Shown piece after piece: positions 1 to 8,227 of a DNA stretch of 17,166 nucleotides (positions are counted from its first letter, which is position 1; each line of letters begins with the position of its first letter). The stretch is from assembly GCA_024959975.1 (NCBI GenBank), contig JANXFM010000044.1, positions 1 to 17,166 of the forward strand, given 5' to 3'. The DNA is from Flavobacteriales bacterium. GTDB taxonomy: Bacteria > Bacteroidota > Bacteroidia > Flavobacteriales > UBA7430. The position numbers and the translations under genes are program-made. The notes below the pieces were generated by a model. It did no database searches. It saw only the letters and a program-made list of their open reading frames with translations, and was not told the DNA's origin.

Positions 1-1
1 G

Positions 2-1015
2 CTCATTTTGTATTTGGGAATTACCCTAGTATCCATGTTTACTGTTGCTGCAGCAGTAACTTATGTTTGTGTAGGACTAATGATAAATCTTTTTCAACTG
101 CCCTTAGATCCCTCAGAAGCTTCAATCCTGTTAATGGCTATTTGTATGGCCATTTTATTGAGTGGAAAGTTTAGTTTATTAGACAGCCTAATCAAGCTTA
201 TTGGAGCGGTTTTGTTGATCTCTACGCTTATTGCTTTTGTAATGACTCTTTGGCATGGGCCTGTTGCTACCTGGGAGCAGTTAGTTTTACCTCTTGAGCT
301 CGATAAAAGCAATGTGTTTTTTATTATAGCCCTAATGGGCTGGATGCCTACTGCAGTAGATTTGTCTACGTGGAATTCCATTTGGACCCTTGAGCGAATA
401 AAACAAACGGATTACCTGCCTACTTTAAAAGAAACACTAAAAGAATTTAATATAGGTTACTGGATTACTGCCGGACTCTCAATTTGTTTTATTACCCTTG
501 GAGCATTTTTAATTTATGGCTCCGGTACAGAGCTTTCCAATAGTTCAGCTGGTTTTGCGAATCAGGTAGTAGGGATGTTTACAACTGCTTTGGGGAAAGG
601 TGCTTATTATTTTATCGCCATCTCTGCCTTTTCAGTAATGTTTAGTACTTGTATCACCGTTTACGATGGTTATTCCAGGGCCATGTCAGAAACAACGGCT
701 TTGCTTTTGGATGCCAGCCGAAAAGAAATTAAAACCTATAAACTCTGGTTAATCATTGTACTTGTAGGAGGTTTTATTGTCATTAATAATTTTTTAGGAA
801 ACTTTAAAGAACTGGTGGATTTAGCAACCATTATTTCTTTTGTAATAGCCCCATTAATAGCTATAGTCAACTTTAAATTAGTCCTTTCTGATGATTTGAC
901 TCCCGAAGAAAAACCTAATTTGATAATGCGTGTTTTATCGGTGTTGGGAATCGTATATTTGCTGGGCTTTAGCCTGTTATTTGTGGCCTTAAAATTAGAG
1001 TGGATAAATTTGTAA
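2..1015 (+). CDS. Nramp-family divalent metal/cation transporter (5' truncated by window edge)
   Basis: The reading frame is open to the left edge, so the N-terminus is missing; 337 codons plus a stop are visible, against roughly 400-440 residues usual for the family. The protein is almost entirely hydrophobic, with about nine membrane segments. One segment carries GWMPTAVDLSTW, which matches the position of Nramp TM6 (canonical MPHNLYLHS), followed by the usual amphipathic stretch. Family knowledge: Nramp proteins move Mn2+, Fe2+ or related cations across the inner membrane with protons. The TM6 methionine-proline pair is kept, but the usual His is Thr and the Ala three residues before the Met is Met, so substrate may differ from classical MntH. 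TM1, with the DPGN motif, lies outside the window. The stop is 1 nt before the next ATG, suggesting co-transcription with the M16 genes. Family fairly sure; substrate unknown. Confidence 0.8.
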   Translation, partial: LILYLGITLVSMFTVAAAVTYVCVGLMINLFQLPLDPSEASILLMAICMAILLSGKFSLLDSLIKLIGAVLLISTLIAFVMTLWHGPVATWEQLVLPLELDKSNVFFIIALMGWMPTAVDLSTWNSIWTLERIKQTDYLPTLKETLKEFNIGYWITAGLSICFITLGAFLIYGSGTELSNSSAGFANQVVGMFTTALGKGAYYFIAISAFSVMFSTCITVYDGYSRAMSETTALLLDASRKEIKTYKLWLIIVLVGGFIVINNFLGNFKELVDLATIISFVIAPLIAIVNFKLVLSDDLTPEEKPNLIMRVLSVLGIVYLLGFSLLFVALKLEWINL

Positions 1016-1016
1016 A

Positions 1017-2252
1017 ATGATAAATTTCGAACGATTTAAATTGGACAATGGCTTAAAAGTTATTGTACATCAAGATAAAAGCACACCCATAGTAGCATTT
1101 AATGTTTTATACGATGTGGGTGCCCGCGACGAAGATTCTTCACGTACCGGGTTTGCCCATCTGTTTGAGCATTTAATGTTTGGTGGTTCGGTAAACATCT
1201 CTGATTATGATGAGGTCGTAGAGAAGGCAGGAGGGCAAAATAACGCTTTTACTTCCAATGATATTACCAATTACTACATCACACTTCCAAAAGATAATTT
1301 GGAACAGGCATTTCGATTAGAATCTGATCGTATGTTGAGTTTAGCTTTTACACCAAAGAGCCTGGAGGTGCAAAGACAAGTAGTGATAGAAGAGTTCAAG
1401 CAGAATTATTTGAATCAGCCATACGGCGATATACATCTATTGTTAAGACCTCTTGCTTATAAAGAACATCCCTATCAGTGGCCGACTATTGGTAAAGAAG
1501 TTTCTCATATTGAAGAGGCTACAATGGAAGAGGTAAAAGCATTTTTCTATAAGCATTATGCTCCTAATAATGCCATATTAGTAGTTGCAGGAGATGTGGA
1601 GATTGATCAAATTAAAGCTCTTTCTGAAAAGTGGTTTGCACCAATCGAACGAAGAGAACTAGCTGTAAGAAATCTACCAAAAGAACCACGGCAAGAAAAA
1701 GCCCGTACTTTAAAAGTAGAAAGAGATGTACCTGTAGATGTTATTTATAAAGCATTTCATATGTGTGCTCGTACGGATAAGGATTTTTATGCTACCGATT
1801 TAATCTCCGATATTCTATCTCGTGGAAATTCTTCTCGTTTGTATAACAGTCTCGTAAAAGAACAAAAATTGTTTAGCGATATCGATGCCTTTATCGGAGG
1901 TGAGTTAGACGAAGGCTTGTTCTATTTTGCAGGAAAGTTAGCTCCGGGAGTGAGCATGAAACAAGCTGAAGCAAGTATAGATGCTGAGATAGAAAAGTTA
2001 AGAACAGAATTGGTTGGGAGTCAGGAACTTCGAAAAGTGAAAAATAAGGTGGAGTCGGCACACATGTTCTCCGAGCTCAACATATTGAATAAAGCCATGA
2101 ATTTAGCCACCTCAGAGTTGATGGGCGATGTGAATTTGGCCAATAAGCAAATTGAGCTTTACGAGGGGGTAACAGCCGAAAAGATCCGTGCCATAGCTCA
2201 GGATATTTTTAGAAAAGAGAATTCCAATACTTTATATTACCATGCTAAATAG
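1017..2252 (+). CDS. M16 family zinc metallopeptidase, catalytic subunit
   Basis: A 411-residue protein with the inverted zinc motif HLFEH at residues 48-52 (HxxEH: two His zinc ligands and the catalytic Glu). The downstream acidic ligand is at E125/E126 in VVIEEFKQN, about 75 residues later as in the family. The rest is the usual M16 pair of alpha/beta lobes; GDIHLLLRPLAY and AFFYKHYAPNNAILVVAGD are typical first- and second-lobe segments. No signal peptide is visible, so the enzyme is probably cytoplasmic, unlike many exported Bacteroidota M16 proteins. It begins 1 nt after the transporter stop and its stop abuts the ATG of the second M16 gene. Family knowledge: such half-size M16B proteins work as dimers that enclose and cut peptides, with one subunit giving the zinc site and the other the R/Y substrate motif. 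Substrate is unknown. Confidence 0.93.
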   Translation: MINFERFKLDNGLKVIVHQDKSTPIVAFNVLYDVGARDEDSSRTGFAHLFEHLMFGGSVNISDYDEVVEKAGGQNNAFTSNDITNYYITLPKDNLEQAFRLESDRMLSLAFTPKSLEVQRQVVIEEFKQNYLNQPYGDIHLLLRPLAYKEHPYQWPTIGKEVSHIEEATMEEVKAFFYKHYAPNNAILVVAGDVEIDQIKALSEKWFAPIERRELAVRNLPKEPRQEKARTLKVERDVPVDVIYKAFHMCARTDKDFYATDLISDILSRGNSSRLYNSLVKEQKLFSDIDAFIGGELDEGLFYFAGKLAPGVSMKQAEASIDAEIEKLRTELVGSQELRKVKNKVESAHMFSELNILNKAMNLATSELMGDVNLANKQIELYEGVTAEKIRAIAQDIFRKENSNTLYYHAK

Positions 2253-3533
2253 ATGAAGATGTTAGATAGAAATCAGGAAATACATTTTCAGGAAATACAC
2301 ATGCCTAAGTTCTTAGCGCCCAAAACGCTTTGTTTAGCTAATGGCCTGGAAGTTCATGTTATGGCAGGTGGTGGACAAGAGTTGTGTCGTTTGGATCTTG
2401 TTTTTGAGGCCGGTTCTAAAGTTCAAAATAAGGCTTTACAAGCGAGTATGTGCAATGCCATGCTCTTTGAAGGGACCAGTCAAAAGAAGGGAGAAGAAAT
2501 TCATGAAAGCTTAGACTTTTACGGAGCTTATACCCAATTAGACATCAATTCGGATCGAGCTATTGTGAGTCTTTACACGCTTAATCAGTACTTCGATAAA
2601 GTTTTACCCCTATTTATTGATGCGATAAAAAATGCCGTTTTTCCCGAGGATGAATTCAAGGTTATTTTGGCGCATAAAAAACAAAGCTTCATTATCAATT
2701 CTGAGAAAGTAGAGTTTAAAGCCAGGAATACTTTTTTCAAAACTTTATTCGAAGATCATTCTTATGGATTTTCTGCGTCCATAGAAGATTTTGAAAATAT
2801 TTCTAGAGAAGATGTCGTTGATTTCCATAATGAGCATTATAAGAATGCTGCCCTGAAAATATACCTTGCCGGGATGATGCCGGCAAATGGCGAAGCGATC
2901 TTAAATGAATATTTAGGGAGTTGGGAGCTCAAAAACACCCCTGACATTCAGGAATATTCAACTCAAGTTAAAAACGATAAAATTCATATTGCCAAAGAGG
3001 GAGCTTTGCAGTCTGCCATTAGAATAGGTAGGGTTTGCTTTAATTCACATCACGAGGATTACCACCAATTGAAGTTTTTATCTGTGGTTTTGGGTGGTTA
3101 TTTTGGTTCTCGCTTAATGAGTAATATTAGAGAGGATAAAGGCTTAACTTACGGAATAGGTGCCATGTGTATGCATCAGGAAGAGAGTGGCTATTTTAGT
3201 ATTTCTACTGAGGTGAAAGGTGAAGGAACACAATTAGCCTTACAAGAAATATATTACGAGCTTAAACGCCTTAGAGAAGAGTTGATTTCTGATGAAGAGC
3301 TCGGCCTGGTAAAAAATTACATTATGGGGCAAATATTAAAGTCTGCCGATGGCCCCTTTGCTCAGGCGAGTTTGTTAAAGAACATGCACATTCAGGGAGT
3401 GGGATTTGAGTTTTACGACAATTACCGGGTCATACTCGACAATTTAGATGCAAAAGCATTACAAAACTTAGCAATCAAATATTTAAAAGAAGAAGATTTA
3501 TGCGAAATTGTGGTTGGAAATACTTCATTCTAG
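2253..3533 (+). CDS. M16 family peptidase-like subunit lacking the zinc site (R/Y subunit)
   Basis: A 426-residue homologue of the preceding protein. Where the zinc motif should be, after FEAGSKVQNKALQ, the sequence reads MCNAMLFEGTS, with no HxxEH, so it is predicted to be inactive alone. It keeps the C-lobe motif NIREDKGLTYG with R293 and Y300, the R/Y pair that binds substrate backbone in M16B enzymes. This is the classic complement to the neighbour: an obligate heterodimer is the simplest reading. The start ATG directly follows the upstream TAG with no gap. The N-terminus contains a near-exact repeat, QEIHFQEIHM, from a 15-nt-period duplication (2273-2299). No signal peptide is seen. The last 34 nt overlap the start of the next gene. 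Confidence 0.92.
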   Translation: MKMLDRNQEIHFQEIHMPKFLAPKTLCLANGLEVHVMAGGGQELCRLDLVFEAGSKVQNKALQASMCNAMLFEGTSQKKGEEIHESLDFYGAYTQLDINSDRAIVSLYTLNQYFDKVLPLFIDAIKNAVFPEDEFKVILAHKKQSFIINSEKVEFKARNTFFKTLFEDHSYGFSASIEDFENISREDVVDFHNEHYKNAALKIYLAGMMPANGEAILNEYLGSWELKNTPDIQEYSTQVKNDKIHIAKEGALQSAIRIGRVCFNSHHEDYHQLKFLSVVLGGYFGSRLMSNIREDKGLTYGIGAMCMHQEESGYFSISTEVKGEGTQLALQEIYYELKRLREELISDEELGLVKNYIMGQILKSADGPFAQASLLKNMHIQGVGFEFYDNYRVILDNLDAKALQNLAIKYLKEEDLCEIVVGNTSF

Positions 3534-4372
3534 CCTTTTGCTTTCCTTTGAGTCTCCTTGCTCAGGATTTCTCCTGGTGGAACGAAACTCATCAATGGGA
3601 TGGGCATACACACTGGTCTTCTTATATGAAACTATCACCGGCTTTTATGGGACCTAATGCTTTTCCAATACCTTTTGCCGAAAAAATGATTCGAAAACCT
3701 GAGTTTGATCTGCGATTTAGCAACCATTTGAACCCCGGAGAAACATCTTGGGATTTTTATACGAGTGTTGCACTTCCTTTAGGTAATAAAGCAGCTTTAA
3801 AATTAGAGATAAACCCAATAGAATATTTTGAAATGGACTCTGCAATTCGTGATGAAAGAGTTTCTCGTGACGAGTTCCCCAAAGGTTATGCCAGTGGAGA
3901 TGTTTTAGTGGAGATGAACGCTTTGGTTTTTGAAACCGAACAAACACAATTGCTCTTTAATGTAGGTCTGAAAACAGCTTCAGGATCTCAGTTTCGAAAT
4001 GCACGTTATACGGATAGCCCTGCCTATTATTTAGACTTGTCATATCATGTAGAGAAAAGCCTAAACGACCATCTAAGCTGCGATGTAGGTCTCTTGTTAG
4101 GTTTGTATGTATGGCAAACTTATATGATAAATAACCGCCAAAATGATGCGATTTTAGCTGCTTTATCTTTGAATATGAATTATAAAGAGTATCGTTTTTC
4201 TCATGATGTCAGAGGCTTTAGAGGTTATTTGGAAAATGATGATTTCCCCCTATTATATACTGCAAAAATTGCTAAAAATTGGGATTCATATCAACTATAT
4301 ATCCGACAACAAATCACACTTCACGATTATCCTTATAATAGCACTCAGGTAGGCTATAAACTCTTTTTTTAA
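3500..4372 (+). CDS. exported, probable outer-membrane beta-barrel protein of unknown function
   Basis: A 290-residue protein starting MRNCGWKYFILAFCFPLSLLAQ, a short basic/polar N-region, hydrophobic core and AQ end that look like a Sec signal peptide cut before DFSWW. The mature part is rich in aromatic residues and alternating polar/hydrophobic strands, has no other membrane helix, and ends in KLFF, an aromatic terminus typical of BAM-inserted barrels. I do not recognise the family. The ATG lies inside the end of the M16 gene (34-nt overlap, different frame), so translation is probably coupled. A later in-frame start would remove the signal peptide, which supports this one. Co-transcription with an apparently cytoplasmic peptidase pair is odd. 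Barrel topology is inferred from composition only. Confidence 0.7.
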   Translation: MRNCGWKYFILAFCFPLSLLAQDFSWWNETHQWDGHTHWSSYMKLSPAFMGPNAFPIPFAEKMIRKPEFDLRFSNHLNPGETSWDFYTSVALPLGNKAALKLEINPIEYFEMDSAIRDERVSRDEFPKGYASGDVLVEMNALVFETEQTQLLFNVGLKTASGSQFRNARYTDSPAYYLDLSYHVEKSLNDHLSCDVGLLLGLYVWQTYMINNRQNDAILAALSLNMNYKEYRFSHDVRGFRGYLENDDFPLLYTAKIAKNWDSYQLYIRQQITLHDYPYNSTQVGYKLFF

Positions 4373-4434
4373 TTTCATGACTAGTGACCAGTTTCCAATT
4401 CGGAATTTCTAACCTACTAAAATACCAACAACCA

Positions 4435-4474
4435 ACCCTTCGACAAGCCTGCCTGCGGTAGGCAGGCTCAGGGT
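4435..4474. repeat. GC-rich dispersed palindromic repeat (hairpin)
   Basis: A 9-bp perfect stem, AGCCTGCCT at 4446-4454 and AGGCAGGCT at 4460-4468, has the loop GCGGT. It is flanked by an outer ACCCT (4435-4439) / AGGGT (4470-4474) pair. It is strikingly GC-rich in an AT-rich spacer. The CTTCGACAAG...CTCAGGGTGACA context matches, from memory, a short interspersed repeat seen in many bacterial spacers; that link is not checked here. It has no T-tract, so it is not a standard terminator, though it could slow transcription or protect the upstream mRNA end. The rest of the 4373-4589 spacer, including GTGACCAGT at 4384-4392 and AATTCGGAATT, looks like further degenerate spacer repeats. Confidence 0.7.
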
Positions 4475-4551
4475 GACACCTACCAACAATAAACAACCAC
4501 CAACTATCTTCATCTTTTCTAAATGATGATGATGTACCACATGATTTTTAG

Positions 4552-4559
4552 TACATTTG
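4552..4559 (+). promoter_or_regulatory. Bacteroidota-type -7 element upstream of guaB
   Basis: TACATTTG is a perfect match to TAnnTTTG, the -7 element used by the primary sigma factor in Bacteroidota. It lies 30 nt before the guaB ATG, implying a leader of about 25 nt. No clear TTTG -33 box is seen about 20 nt upstream, so the call rests on one box and its position. Confidence 0.55.
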
Positions 4560-4589
4560 TACGCAATTATTATTTAAAATTGCATTCTA

Positions 4590-6068
4590 ATGGACTTACA
4601 TTCTACAGAGAAATTCATCGGAGAGGGACTTACTTACGACGATGTATTATTAGTGCCGGCTTACTCTGAAGTTTTACCACGTGATGTGAATATCACATCG
4701 AAATTTTCAAGAAACATTACCTTAAATTCTCCTATTGTATCTGCTGCGATGGATACGGTATCAGAATCGGCTATGGCTATTGCTATTGCTCGTGAGGGAG
4801 GTATTGCAGTTATACACAAAAACATGAGCATTGAGGCTCAGGCCAAGGAAGTACGTTCAGTAAAACGTGCAGAGTCCGGAATGATCTTAGATCCTGTTAC
4901 TTTGTCGCATACTTCTAAAGTTTCAGATGCAAAACGCATGATGAAAGAATTCCGTATTGGTGGTATTCCAGTGGTTGATGTTGATTCTAAATTGTTGGGT
5001 ATTGTTACGAATCGTGATTTGCGTTTTGTTAAAAATGATAAGCTTTCAGTAGATGATGTAATGACTAAAGATGGTTTAGTAGTTACCAAAGAGAATACAA
5101 CTTTAGCACAGGCTGAAGATATTCTTCAAAAACACAAAATTGAAAAACTTCCTGTAGTTGACGATAACAACGTACTTGTTGGATTAATTACTTATAGAGA
5201 TATTATAAAAGTTCGCGTACAACCAAATGCAAACAAAGATTCTTATGGTCGATTAAGAGTTTCTGCCGGTGTAGGTGTTACTGCAGATGTCATGGATAGA
5301 GTAGATGCACTGGTTGATGCGGGTGTTGATGCTGTAATTGTAGATACGGCTCATGGTCATACTAAAGGAGTGGTGGATACCTTAAAATTGATTAAGGCGA
5401 AACACACAAATTTAGACGTGGTAGTTGGTAATATTGCAACTGCTGAAGCGGCGAAGTATTTGGTAGATGCCGGAGCAGATGGTTTAAAAGTAGGTATTGG
5501 TCCGGGTTCAATTTGTACGACCCGTGTAGTGGCAGGTGTAGGTGTACCCCAGTTATCTGCAGTAATGATGGTTGCCGATGCGATTAAAGGTTCAGGTGTT
5601 CCGGTAATTGCCGATGGTGGGATTCGTTATACGGGTGACATTGTAAAAGCCATCTCTGCAGGAGCCGATTCTGTAATGTTGGGCTCCTTATTAGCCGGTA
5701 CTGAAGAATCGCCTGGAGAAACCATTATTTATGAAGGACGTAAATATAAATCCTACCGTGGAATGGGATCTATTGATGCCATGAAAGCAGGTTCGAAAGA
5801 TCGTTACTTCCAGGATGTAGAAGACGATGTTCAGAAATTGGTTCCGGAAGGAATCGTAGGACGTGTTGATTATAAAGGAACTTTAGCAGAAGTGATGTAT
5901 CAGTTTATTGGTGGATTACGTGCCGGTATGGGGTATTGTGGTTCAAAAGATATTTCTACATTACAAGAAAAGGCACAGTTTGTGAGAATAACAAGTGCTG
6001 GTGTAACCGAGTCGCATCCACACGATGTAACGATTACACGCGAAGCACCAAATTATAGTAGAAAGTAG
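4590..6068 (+). CDS. guaB: inosine-5'-monophosphate dehydrogenase
   Basis: A 492-residue protein that oxidises IMP to XMP with NAD+, the first committed step of GMP synthesis, in the cytoplasm. The start matches family N-termini (GLTYDDVLLVPAYSEVLP). A pair of CBS domains, which sense nucleotides, is inserted at about residues 97-205 (motifs GGIPVVD...LLGIVTNRD and KLPVVDD...LVGLITYRD). The catalytic loop is GPGSICTTR, with nucleophile Cys309. The IMP phosphate site GGIRYTGD and the flap YRGMGS with the downstream GRVDYKG follow. Length is normal. The gene has its own promoter-like element, and the next ATG is only 18 nt after the stop, so it may be the first gene of the folding-factor operon, although the functions are unrelated. 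Confidence 0.98.
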   Translation: MDLHSTEKFIGEGLTYDDVLLVPAYSEVLPRDVNITSKFSRNITLNSPIVSAAMDTVSESAMAIAIAREGGIAVIHKNMSIEAQAKEVRSVKRAESGMILDPVTLSHTSKVSDAKRMMKEFRIGGIPVVDVDSKLLGIVTNRDLRFVKNDKLSVDDVMTKDGLVVTKENTTLAQAEDILQKHKIEKLPVVDDNNVLVGLITYRDIIKVRVQPNANKDSYGRLRVSAGVGVTADVMDRVDALVDAGVDAVIVDTAHGHTKGVVDTLKLIKAKHTNLDVVVGNIATAEAAKYLVDAGADGLKVGIGPGSICTTRVVAGVGVPQLSAVMMVADAIKGSGVPVIADGGIRYTGDIVKAISAGADSVMLGSLLAGTEESPGETIIYEGRKYKSYRGMGSIDAMKAGSKDRYFQDVEDDVQKLVPEGIVGRVDYKGTLAEVMYQFIGGLRAGMGYCGSKDISTLQEKAQFVRITSAGVTESHPHDVTITREAPNYSRK

Positions 6069-6086
6069 AATTATAAATTTATTAAG

Positions 6087-8216
6087 ATGAAAAAAATAAT
6101 TTGTTTGCTAGTAATAGCAACCATTGCAATGAATTCCTTTGCGCAAAATTCTAGCAGAACGTTACTTACCGTAGCTGACGAAGAGGTTAATGTAGATGAT
6201 TTTTTAAGTGTTTACAACAAAAATAGACAAGTAGGTGAAGATCTCGACCCTAAAACTTTTGACGAGTACGTTCAATTATATGTCAATTTTAAACTTAAGG
6301 TAAAAGAAGCCGAAACATTAGGTATGGATACGGTTCCTTCTTTTGTAAAGGAACTTTCCGGATATCGTAAGCAATTGGCGAACCCTTACTTGGTGGATAA
6401 ACAAGCTGGTGAACAACTAATACGTGAGGCATACGAACGTTTGAAAACGGAAGTAAGAGCAAGTCATATTTTAATTTCTGTTCCTGAAGATGCATCTCCT
6501 GCAGATACTTTAAAGGCTTATAAAAAGATTCAACAGTTCAGAGCGGAAGTTCTTGCCGGAGCAGATTTTGCTTCTACATCAAGAGCAAACTCTCAAGACC
6601 CATCGGCAAAAGATAATGCGGGTGACTTGGGGTATTTTAGTGCTTTATACATGGTGTATCCTTTTGAAAATGCGGCTTATAATACTGCTCAGGGTGAGGT
6701 GTCAGAGATTATCCGTTCTCGTTTTGGTTACCACTTCCTAAAGGTAACTGATAAGCGTTTATCTCGAGGTGAAGTGAAGACGGCACACATCATGGTGAAG
6801 TTTACTAAGCCTGCAGGGCAAAATACTCCTGTAGAAATTACTCTTACACAACAAAAGATAAACGAGATTTACGGGAAAATTGTTTCAGAGAATGCTGATT
6901 TTGCCGAAATGGCAAAGCAATATTCTGATGATAAAAACAGTGCTGCCAAAGGTGGAGAGCTTCCGTGGTTTGGAACCAACAAAATGGTAGAGACTTTTGA
7001 GAATGCTGCTTTTTCTTTGAAAAATACAGGCGATATTTCTGAGCCTGTCCAAACTCCTTACGGATGGCATATCATTAAGCTTGTTGATCGGAAAAGCTTA
7101 GGCAGTTTTGAAGACGAAAAAGCTGAGATCAAAAAGAAAGTAGAAAAGGATTCCAGAGCTCAGGTAAAGCGTACTTCTTTGGTCAATAAATTAAAGAAAG
7201 AATACAATTACAAGGTTAATAAATCAGCGGTTAATGCATTGAAAAATTATGTAGATACTGATTTTATTGCCGGAAAATGGTCCTTAGATGATCATTTGAA
7301 AGATCTTACTAAAACAATCTTTACGCTAGGTGAAATAAAATATACTCAAGCCGATTTTGCTGCTCATCTTTTAAAATCTGCTCGTAGAATGAAAAACACA
7401 ATAGATGCCTCAGTATTCATAAACCAGGCTTTTGCGAAATGGTCTGAAGATGCAATTATTGCCTATGAAGATGCTAACCTTGAATCTAAATACAACGATT
7501 TCCGCCTTTTGATGAAAGAGTACAGAGATGGTATTTTATTGTATGAGCTTACCGATAAAAAAATATGGTCCAAAGCGGTAAAAGACACCACCGGTTTAAA
7601 AGCTTTTTATCAGGCGAATAAGCAAAACTATATGTGGGATACACGTGTAGAAGCTAAAGTGATTAACTGCCAGAATGAAAATATTGCTTGTAAAGTGTAT
7701 AAAAAACTAAGTAAAGGTAACATTGATATAGAAAAGATTCAGGCAAAAATTAATAAGAAGTCTTCTTTAAATATGGATGTGAAAGAAGGCGTTTTTCTTA
7801 AGGGAGAAAATACTTTTGTAGACCAGGTAGAATGGACGCAAGGTGTATCAGACCTAATTCAAGATAACCAAAATGTGAAAATCGTTTATGTAGAAAAAGT
7901 TCTTGCTCCACAAGTGAAAGAATTGAAAGATACTAAAGGTTTAGTTACTTCTGATTATCAGGATTTTCTTGAAAAACAATGGTTGGCGGAGTTAAAGGCA
8001 AAATATCCGGTACGCATTAATAACTATGTACTTGATTTGGTAAAAACGAATCGTATAGGTGAATTGGATGTAGAAGAAGAAGTTAAAGAAGTGAGCATCC
8101 CGGTTTTTAAAGGGCATTTTAATAAAGCTTTCAGGAAAGCAGTGAACACTTTAGGTTCGTCAAAAGATATTATCTTTGAGTGGTATGGCAATTTGTATAC
8201 GACCGAGTTAAAGTAA
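6087..8216 (+). CDS. periplasmic peptidyl-prolyl isomerase with two parvulin domains (PpiC/SurA type)
   Basis: A 709-residue protein beginning with a signal peptide, MKKIICLLVIATIAMNSFAQ. An N-terminal helical chaperone region is followed by parvulin domain 1 at about residues 123-224 (ASHILIS at the start, QDPSAKDNAGDLGYF in the middle, GYHFLKV at the end). Parvulin domain 2 spans about 230-336 (AHIMVKF; YSDDKNSAAKGGELPWF; GWHIIKL with H328). Both have the paired His positions of active parvulins. A roughly 370-residue C-terminal region holds no domain I can name. Expected role: folding and escort of outer-membrane and secreted proteins in the periplasm. It sits 18 nt after guaB and is followed by two related folding genes, so the three probably act together. 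There is no promoter match in the short gap. Confidence 0.93.
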   Translation: MKKIICLLVIATIAMNSFAQNSSRTLLTVADEEVNVDDFLSVYNKNRQVGEDLDPKTFDEYVQLYVNFKLKVKEAETLGMDTVPSFVKELSGYRKQLANPYLVDKQAGEQLIREAYERLKTEVRASHILISVPEDASPADTLKAYKKIQQFRAEVLAGADFASTSRANSQDPSAKDNAGDLGYFSALYMVYPFENAAYNTAQGEVSEIIRSRFGYHFLKVTDKRLSRGEVKTAHIMVKFTKPAGQNTPVEITLTQQKINEIYGKIVSENADFAEMAKQYSDDKNSAAKGGELPWFGTNKMVETFENAAFSLKNTGDISEPVQTPYGWHIIKLVDRKSLGSFEDEKAEIKKKVEKDSRAQVKRTSLVNKLKKEYNYKVNKSAVNALKNYVDTDFIAGKWSLDDHLKDLTKTIFTLGEIKYTQADFAAHLLKSARRMKNTIDASVFINQAFAKWSEDAIIAYEDANLESKYNDFRLLMKEYRDGILLYELTDKKIWSKAVKDTTGLKAFYQANKQNYMWDTRVEAKVINCQNENIACKVYKKLSKGNIDIEKIQAKINKKSSLNMDVKEGVFLKGENTFVDQVEWTQGVSDLIQDNQNVKIVYVEKVLAPQVKELKDTKGLVTSDYQDFLEKQWLAELKAKYPVRINNYVLDLVKTNRIGELDVEEEVKEVSIPVFKGHFNKAFRKAVNTLGSSKDIIFEWYGNLYTTELK

Positions 8217-8227
8217 ACCCCCATGAA

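Noticed and set aside
4314..4496. 60-residue minus-strand frame across the hairpin repeat
   Set aside because: It is mostly a translation of the dispersed repeat (PAYRRQACRR-type peptide) and overlaps the end of the barrel gene; not a real gene.
4683..4699. CRP-like operator (TGTGA...TCACA)
   Set aside because: The spacer is 3 nt rather than 6 and it lies within guaB; kept only as a small hairpin.
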